A program made the translations under genes and the position numbers. Below are positions 58,918-64,000 of a stretch of 64,000 nucleotides of DNA, piece after piece. The notes beneath the pieces are model-generated. The model did not search any database. It was given only the letters and a program-made list of their open reading frames with translations, and had not been told where the DNA came from. Each line of letters starts with the position of its first letter. Position 1 is the stretch's first letter. Source of the stretch: JAJDXO01 sp965221855 (lineage in GTDB: Bacteria > Pseudomonadota > Alphaproteobacteria > Rhodospirillales > UBA2165); assembly GCA_965221855.1 (NCBI GenBank), contig CBDCSV010000010.1, positions 186,001-250,000 on the forward strand. Reading direction: 5' to 3'.

Positions 58918-60150
58918 ATGCCCGATACCCCATGGATTTCCGATGATTGGTTTACCAGCCCCTGGAACTTCGCCGACGAAGTGACCAAGGACTGGAATTT
59001 TCCCGAGCAGGTCCGCATTCACGACGTCACGCTCCGTGACGGCGAGCAGCAGGCCGGTCTCGCCTTCGATTACGACGACAAGATCCGTATCGCCGAGGGC
59101 CTCGCCGAGGCCGGCGTCCACCGGATCGAAGCCGGCATGCCGGTGGTCTCCCCCGATGACGCCCGCGTGGTCCGGGACCTCGCCAAGCGCGATTTCGGCC
59201 CCAAGATCTATTCCTTCGCCCGCTGCATGGTCGACGACGTCAAGCGCGCCGTCGATGCCGGCGTCGGCGGCGTGATCATGGAGGTCCCGTCCTCCCAGCA
59301 CCTGATCGAAAAAGGCTACCGCTGGGAACTGGAGCGGGCCATCGACCTGTCCATCGAGAGCACCAAGTTCGCCCATGACCAGGGCCTGGAAGTGGTGTTC
59401 TTCCCCATCGACTTTACCCGTTCCGACCTGAACTGGGTGATGGACCTGATCGAGAAGGTCGGCAACGAAGGCCACATGGACGGTCTCGCGCTGGTCGACA
59501 CCATGGGCGTCACGTCCGTGCACGCCATGCCGTACTTCGTCCGCGAGGTGAAGAAGCGGTTCCCGGACGTGCCGCTCGAAGCCCACTTCCACATGGATTA
59601 CGGTCTCGGCGTCGCCAACACCATCATGGCCGTCGCCGAAGGCGTCGAGGTCATCCAGTCCACGGTTCTGGGCCTGGGCGAGCGCGCCGGGAACGTACCC
59701 ATGGAAGAGACCGTGATGGCGCTCAAGACCCTCTACAACGTCGATTGCGGCATCAAGACCGAGAAGTTCAAGGAACTGGCCGACATGGTCGCCGAAGTCT
59801 CCGGCGCCATCGTGCCCCGCAACCGGCCGATCGTCGGCGACGATCTGTTCAAGATCGAAAGCGGCATCATCGCCACCTGGCTGTTGAATTGCGGCGTCGG
59901 CGAGGATCTCACCACCGTCGTTCCGTTCCGCCCCTCGATGGTCGGCCAGGCCGACCCCATCGCCGTCATCGGCAAGGGCTGCGGCATCGACAACGTGAAG
60001 CACTATCTCGACAAGTTCCAGTTCCAGTACACCGAGGAATCCGCCATGGCGCTCCTCATGGACATCAAGAACTGGGGTCTGAAGCACAAGCGGCTGATGA
60101 CCGACGACGAGTTCCGCGCCTTCGCGGAAGAGAACTTGAAGCAAGACTAG
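58918..60150 (+). CDS. HMGL-like/LeuA-type acyltransferase or lyase (pyruvate carboxyltransferase domain)
   Basis: 410 aa of the homocitrate/isopropylmalate synthase and HMG-CoA lyase superfamily. The barrel begins RIHDVTLRDGEQQAGLAFDYDDK (metal Asp and catalytic Arg) and has GLALVDTMGVTS, AHFHMDYGLGVANTIMA (metal His-x-His) and VLGLGERAGNVPMEE. The C-terminal part is short with no LeuA regulatory domain, so a homocitrate-synthase-like condensation or a lyase reaction is possible. It is monocistronic: promoter at 58795, terminator at 60173. Confidence 0.87.
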   Translation: MPDTPWISDDWFTSPWNFADEVTKDWNFPEQVRIHDVTLRDGEQQAGLAFDYDDKIRIAEGLAEAGVHRIEAGMPVVSPDDARVVRDLAKRDFGPKIYSFARCMVDDVKRAVDAGVGGVIMEVPSSQHLIEKGYRWELERAIDLSIESTKFAHDQGLEVVFFPIDFTRSDLNWVMDLIEKVGNEGHMDGLALVDTMGVTSVHAMPYFVREVKKRFPDVPLEAHFHMDYGLGVANTIMAVAEGVEVIQSTVLGLGERAGNVPMEETVMALKTLYNVDCGIKTEKFKELADMVAEVSGAIVPRNRPIVGDDLFKIESGIIATWLLNCGVGEDLTTVVPFRPSMVGQADPIAVIGKGCGIDNVKHYLDKFQFQYTEESAMALLMDIKNWGLKHKRLMTDDEFRAFAEENLKQD

Positions 60151-60172
60151 TCCTGCTCCAAGTTCACCAGGG

Positions 60173-60206
60173 AGCCCGGTCTCTTTCGAGAGGCCGGGCT
60201 TTTTTC
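60173..60206 (+). terminator. Rho-independent terminator
   Basis: AGCCCGG and CCGGGCT form the stem base, continued by TCTC/GAGA around TTTC, and are followed by a run of six T (60200-60205). It lies about 20 bases after the LeuA-type stop and just before the convergent EamA gene. Confidence 0.85.
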
Positions 60207-60215
60207 GTCCGCGCC

Positions 60216-61076
60216 CTACTTCCGGGCGGCGATGAACAGCGCCAGGACGACGATGGCGGCCCCCAGCAACTGGAGCGGCGACAGGCTCTGATCCAACAGG
60301 ATGAACCCGGCGGTGATGGCGACCAGCGGCTCGATGTTGGAGAGGATGGTCGTCAGCGGCGCGCCGATGGCCCCGATGGCGACGAAGAACATGATCATCG
60401 AGGCGGCATAGAACAGGTGGGTGAGCGAGAAGCCGGTCCAGCCGATCCCCGTTTCCGGCAGCTTGAAGCCGCCGGCGGCCGACACGATCACCACGAAGGT
60501 GATCAACGCACCCGCCGACATGTAGAGGGTCGCCTGCATGGGGTGCGACGTGACCATCACCCGGCCGCTGACCGCCGAGACGGTGCCGAGGCCCAGCCCG
60601 GCGACGGCGGCGAGGACGATCCCCGTCACTTCGTATTCATCGATCTTCACGCCGAGGGCCAGCGCCAAACCGCCGAAAGCGACGACGGCGCCGATCACCG
60701 TGGCCGTGCGCAGGGGCGCCAGGCGCAGGGCCGCCGCCTCGAAGCTGGTGACCAGCGGGAAGATGTAGAAAACCAGGATGGCGATTCCGACCGGCAGTTT
60801 GTCGAGGGCGCTCAGGAGGGCGAGGGTATAGCCGGCGGTGACGACGCCCAGGATGAAGGCGGCGGTTCCCACCCGCCCGGGCAGGAACAGGGGGATGCTC
60901 CGGGCCTTGAGGATCACCACCAGAATGATCAGCGGCAGGATGAACCGGGTCGCCGAGACCGTCATCGGGTTGGTGCCGCCCTGATAGGCGAGCCCGACGA
61001 TGGAATTGGAGAGCGCGAAGCCGACCGCCGACACCAGGGCCAGCGTAATTCCAAGTCCGCGCGCGCTTTGATCCAT
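60216..61076 (-). CDS. EamA/DMT-family transporter
   Basis: A 286-aa inner-membrane protein with ten helices in two EamA repeats (from ITLALVSAVGFALSNSIVG and from VTGIVLAAVAGLGLGTVSAVSG). Such drug/metabolite exporters move amino acids, nucleosides or waste metabolites; the substrate is unknown. ATG 61076 is chosen so that the first helix starts at the N-terminus; the frame is open to 61175 without hydrophobic sequence. It is divergent from the extradiol dioxygenase gene. Confidence 0.86.
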   Translation of the reverse strand: MDQSARGLGITLALVSAVGFALSNSIVGLAYQGGTNPMTVSATRFILPLIILVVILKARSIPLFLPGRVGTAAFILGVVTAGYTLALLSALDKLPVGIAILVFYIFPLVTSFEAAALRLAPLRTATVIGAVVAFGGLALALGVKIDEYEVTGIVLAAVAGLGLGTVSAVSGRVMVTSHPMQATLYMSAGALITFVVIVSAAGGFKLPETGIGWTGFSLTHLFYAASMIMFFVAIGAIGAPLTTILSNIEPLVAITAGFILLDQSLSPLQLLGAAIVVLALFIAARK

Positions 61077-61202
61077 TCGACATCCCCCCCGTGTCCGCCG
61101 ATGGGACCAATCCCCAACCGTATTTGCAAGCGCCCTTGCCGTTCCCCCGCTCAAGGGGAACAATGACCCCAACAAGTGGATTGTCTATCGGGAGACGTCT
61201 CA

Positions 61203-62186
61203 ATGGCGGTTAAACACTTTCACCATGCAACCCTGCAGGTGCCGGACGTCGCGGCGCAATTCCAGTTCTACAAGGATTTCGGCCTCACCGGCCGCGCCCG
61301 CGGCAACAACGCGGTGATGCGCTGCAAGGACCGCAAACAGGACCAGGTGATCATCACCGAGGGCCCGGCCATGGGCCTCCATGACCTCTCCTTCGGCGCG
61401 ACCAAGGCCGCCATCAGGAAAATCCAGAAGCGGGCCGAGGAACGGGACGACGTCTCGGTCATCGATCCGCCGAAGAATGCCCCCTACAAGGGGCTTTGGC
61501 TCCGCCATGAATTCGACGGCATGGTCTACAACGTCAACGACGACCCGGCGGCCAGGTCGCTGGGCGGCGTCAAGCCGGCCAGGAAGCAGCCCGAATACAA
61601 GGTCAATACGCCGGGCCACTTCTACCGCGTCAACGAGAAGCTGGATCTCCCCATCGATACCAAGCCGGTGCCCCGGCGCCTCGGCCATATGGTTCACTTC
61701 ACCCCCGACGTGGACAGGAAGGTCGACTTCTATTCGGACGTGCTGGGCCTGCAGCTCACCGACCGCTCGGGGGACCTGATCGCCTTCATGCGGCCCGCCG
61801 GCGGCAGCGACCATCACGTGGTCGGCTTCGTGAAGGACAGGAAACCGGGGTTCCATCATATCTCCTTCGAGGTCGGGAACCCGGACGAGGTGGGCATGGG
61901 CGGCCAGAGTCTGCTCAATCGAGGCTACCGCAACGGCTGGGGCTTCGGCCGCCATGCCCTGGGGTCCAACTTCTTCTGGTATGTGCGCGACCCGCACATG
62001 GGCCTGTGCGAGTACTTCTCGGACATCGACTACATCGCCGATGACGACAAGTGGAAGCCCCGGGACTGGCCCATCGAGGTGGCGTTCTACCTCTGGGGCC
62101 CGCCGCCGCCCAAGGCCTTCGGCACCAACTACACGGGCAACAAGAAGGTGGTGAAGCCGGAGTCGATTTCCTATTCTCGGGTTTAG
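61203..62186 (+). CDS. Extradiol ring-cleavage dioxygenase-like VOC protein (2,3-dihydroxybiphenyl dioxygenase type)
   Basis: 327 aa with two vicinal-oxygen-chelate modules. The N-terminal one (about 5-115) has lost clear ligands. The C-terminal one carries the metal triad His162 (RLGHMVHFTPD), His219 (FHHISFEV) and Glu270 (GLCEYFSD). It therefore probably is a type I extradiol dioxygenase for a catecholic substrate. ATG 61203 after GGGAGACGTCTC is the start. It is alone between an exporter and the convergent PEP-synthase-like gene. Confidence 0.84.
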   Translation: MAVKHFHHATLQVPDVAAQFQFYKDFGLTGRARGNNAVMRCKDRKQDQVIITEGPAMGLHDLSFGATKAAIRKIQKRAEERDDVSVIDPPKNAPYKGLWLRHEFDGMVYNVNDDPAARSLGGVKPARKQPEYKVNTPGHFYRVNEKLDLPIDTKPVPRRLGHMVHFTPDVDRKVDFYSDVLGLQLTDRSGDLIAFMRPAGGSDHHVVGFVKDRKPGFHHISFEVGNPDEVGMGGQSLLNRGYRNGWGFGRHALGSNFFWYVRDPHMGLCEYFSDIDYIADDDKWKPRDWPIEVAFYLWGPPPPKAFGTNYTGNKKVVKPESISYSRV

Positions 62187-62275
62187 GGGACCGTGAATGG
62201 AGAGCTGGAGAGCCTAAAGCGGCAGGGACAGGCCCCCTCACCCATCTCCAACACTGAACTGAACTCTCGGGCGCC

Positions 62276-63559
62276 CTACTGCACCCACCTGACGATGCCG
62301 GCGACGCCGTCGACGCCGACCTGCGAGCCGTCGGGGATTTTCTCGGTGGCGTCCTGGACGCCCAGCACCATGGGAATGCCCCGCTCGCGCCCGAGCGACG
62401 CGAGGTGGGACGTGGACCCGCCGAGTTCCGCGACCACGCCCGCGACCCGGGGCAGCACGGAGGCGAGCGCCGGCCCCGCCACGTTGGTGACCAGAATGTC
62501 GCCCGGCGCGATCCGGCCGATCTCGCATTCGCAGTTGATCACCACGGCGCGGCCGGTCCCCCAGCCGACGCCGGAGGGCTGGCCCCGCAATCCGGGATGC
62601 TTCTGCCACATGGCGTCCGGCACGATCGCGTCCTCCATGTGCAGCGGACGCGCCTGCAGCATCTTGATGCCGCTCTTGTCCATGGCCCACTCGATTTCGG
62701 CGGGGACGCCCAGCATGTCTTCGGACTTCCGCAGGTAGCCGGCGAGTTCGCCCACCTGATCCTCGTTCAGGCACTGCCGCGCCTGGTGCTCATGGTCGTT
62801 GTGGTGAGAGTGGGGCGCGTGGTGGTGCCGGCAGGACACGCTGTGCTTCTTGGCGCCCGTCGCGATGTCGATGATGATGCCGTCCGCGTCCAGGTCGTAG
62901 CGGTCGGGCACCACCTCGCCTTGGGCGATGCTCTCGCCGAGGCCCCAGGTGGCCGACACCATCATGCCGCCGGACGCCGTCCTGGACAGCCCGCCGCCGG
63001 ACGCCACCGCGTCCACCAGCGGCTGGACCAGCAGCGCCATGGCCGTGGAGCCGGGATCGATGTCGTGGCTCTGCATGTAGCGAAGCGCGCGCGGCGCCCA
63101 CAGCGCCGCCCAGCAGGCCTTCACCGCGGTGATGAAGTCCTCTTCGGTCTCGAGACCCAGAAAACTCTCGAACTGGCCGGCGAAGGTGGAGCCTTCCCGG
63201 TCCTCGACCAGGGCCGAGGAGCGGACCACCGTCAGGGCGCCGGTGCGCCCGACCATTCCGGCCCGCGCCTCGAGCAATTCTTCCCGGATTTCGGGATCGA
63301 TGCCGCTGGTGTAGAGCCCGAGGCGCACCTGGTTGGCGAATTCGTTGGCCTGCTTGTATTCGGCGCCGTAATAGGCGAGCGCGGCTTCCTCCACCCCGAT
63401 GGCCTTCAATTGCGCCCGGTAGACGTCGGCGCCGATGCAGAACCCGTCCGGGATCGGCATCCCCTTCCGGCCGAGGGCGGCCTGATTGGCGGCCTTGGGC
63501 CCGAAGCGCCCGGGGTCCGCGGCCTCGGCCGAATTCAGTTGGACGGCGTACCGGCTCAT
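62276..63559 (-). CDS. PEP synthase-like phosphotransferase lacking the PEP-binding barrel
   Basis: 427 aa. An ATP-binding PPDK_N domain (about 1-310; GPKAANQAALGRKGMPIPDGF, VVRSSALVEDREGSTFAGQFES) is followed by the swivelling phosphohistidine domain (about 335-427) with His385 in ELGGSTSHLASLGRERGIP. The large C-terminal PEP/pyruvate barrel of PEP synthase is absent, so it resembles phenylphosphate-synthase subunits or antibiotic phosphotransferases, which phosphorylate another acceptor. A His-rich insert (C243 to H258, HHHAPHSHHNDHEH) in the ATP-grasp part is unusual. ATG 63559 starts it. Confidence 0.82.
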   Translation of the reverse strand: MSRYAVQLNSAEAADPGRFGPKAANQAALGRKGMPIPDGFCIGADVYRAQLKAIGVEEAALAYYGAEYKQANEFANQVRLGLYTSGIDPEIREELLEARAGMVGRTGALTVVRSSALVEDREGSTFAGQFESFLGLETEEDFITAVKACWAALWAPRALRYMQSHDIDPGSTAMALLVQPLVDAVASGGGLSRTASGGMMVSATWGLGESIAQGEVVPDRYDLDADGIIIDIATGAKKHSVSCRHHHAPHSHHNDHEHQARQCLNEDQVGELAGYLRKSEDMLGVPAEIEWAMDKSGIKMLQARPLHMEDAIVPDAMWQKHPGLRGQPSGVGWGTGRAVVINCECEIGRIAPGDILVTNVAGPALASVLPRVAGVVAELGGSTSHLASLGRERGIPMVLGVQDATEKIPDGSQVGVDGVAGIVRWVQ

Positions 63560-63678
63560 GGTTGTTCTCTGCACTCCGCCAAACCCAAGAACCGGCGAAC
63601 CTCCGTCCGGGAAAGTCCGCCGGCCTCGATTCCTGTCAATAGTCAGGGCCCCTGATCGGCCCCGGACCGGGCGCGCCC

Positions 63679-64000
63679 TCAGACGACCTCGACCGGCATG
63701 ATGCGGTCGATGGGGAAGTGGGTGATCAGCTCCGTGTGATCGGCGTGGCAAATCACCATTTCCTCGATCCGGCAGCCCCATTCGTGGACCTTGCCGTGCT
63801 GGGTTTCGAGCGCGAAGACCATGCCTTCCTGGATCTCGATCGGGTGATCGAGAGACCAGATGCGCGAGATCACCGGCGGATCGTACTGGGCGAGGCCGAG
63901 ACCGTGGCCCCAGAGGTTGGCGGCCGCCTGGTCTTCTTCCTCGTAGCCCCAGACCTCCTTGGCCGACGGCCACTTCTCGGCGATTTCGCGGGTCGTGGTG
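63679..64000 (-). CDS. M24-family metallopeptidase (Xaa-Pro/creatinase-like), C-terminal part, cut by the window end
   Basis: The last 106 codons of a gene whose start lies beyond base 64000. The pita-bread fold signature is present: WGHGLGLAQYDPPVISR (metal-site His), then EIQEGMVFALETQHGK (metal Glu) and CRIEEMVIC (second Glu). Family members are prolidases, creatinases or DMSP lyase-like enzymes; this part alone cannot tell which. It lies 119 bases upstream of the PEP-synthase-like gene on the same strand. Confidence 0.82.
   Translation of the reverse strand, partial: TTTREIAEKWPSAKEVWGYEEEDQAAANLWGHGLGLAQYDPPVISRIWSLDHPIEIQEGMVFALETQHGKVHEWGCRIEEMVICHADHTELITHFPIDRIMPVEVV

Noticed and set aside
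1..64000. CRISPR arrays, prophage genes, rRNA operons, riboswitches
   Set aside because: No regularly spaced repeats, phage structural genes, rRNA sequence or recognisable riboswitch consensus was found on either strand.

Overview
The window looks like chromosomal DNA of a GC-rich alphaproteobacterium, most likely Rhodospirillales-like. The basis is the gene order ppx, rlmE, guaB, rsmB, GNAT, guaA (9.1-16.0 kb), the codon use, and the catabolic and transport families present (DUF3179, CaiB/BaiF CoA-transferase, tripartite tricarboxylate transporter, xanthine-dehydrogenase-type Mo hydroxylase, LigB dioxygenase). The assignment is by inference only; there is no rRNA.

Layout. 0-3.5 kb: an ACMSD-like amidohydrolase, a DUF3179 protein and a cupin. 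3.5-9.0 kb is a scar zone: a hipBA toxin-antitoxin module between two copies of the cupin gene's 3' end, an IS630 element, an AEC transporter gene broken by a 196-bp MITE, a tRNA-Gln and a permuted IS256. 9.1-16.0 kb is the housekeeping block for purine synthesis and rRNA methylation. 16.0-18.0 kb holds two methyltransferases, the first AT-rich, behind a short repeat of guaA. 18.1-42.7 kb is an accessory catabolic region with three nearly identical IS256 copies. It contains a crotonase and CoA-transferase, an SsuABC/NrtABC-type ABC importer, two Gfo/Idh/MocA dehydrogenases, a cupin/Ldh_2/DUF1993/DsbA/flavoprotein operon, two HIBADH-type dehydrogenases, a HutC-type GntR regulator, and a TctC-TctB-TctA transporter. 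42.9-47.7 kb is a forward run of a membrane protein, a 2-hydroxyacid dehydrogenase, a Zn-alcohol dehydrogenase, a rhodanese and a cyclophilin-like protein. 47.7-53.9 kb is a reverse operon: FCD-type GntR, three-part Mo hydroxylase with a split large subunit, CinA-like and LigB-like proteins. 54.1-64.0 kb holds a flavoprotein/Tm-1-like/PEP-hydrolase-like trio, an SDR, an HMGL-like/LeuA-type lyase, an EamA exporter, an extradiol (VOC) dioxygenase, a PEP-synthase-like phosphotransferase and a partial M24 peptidase.

How it works together. A palindrome, GTCTTATATAAGAC, stands upstream of the ABC importer, the second Gfo/Idh/MocA gene, tctC and tctBA. This suggests one regulon for uptake and oxidation of an unknown organic acid or polyol, with the HutC-type GntR at 32.9 kb as the candidate regulator. 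The most unusual observation is three in-frame TGA codons in two adjacent reading frames (a DsbA/FrnE-like thiol oxidoreductase and an HsaA-like flavoprotein), placed exactly where the families have Cys, Trp and Trp, with no frameshift in either gene. Mobile DNA explains most of the remaining oddities.
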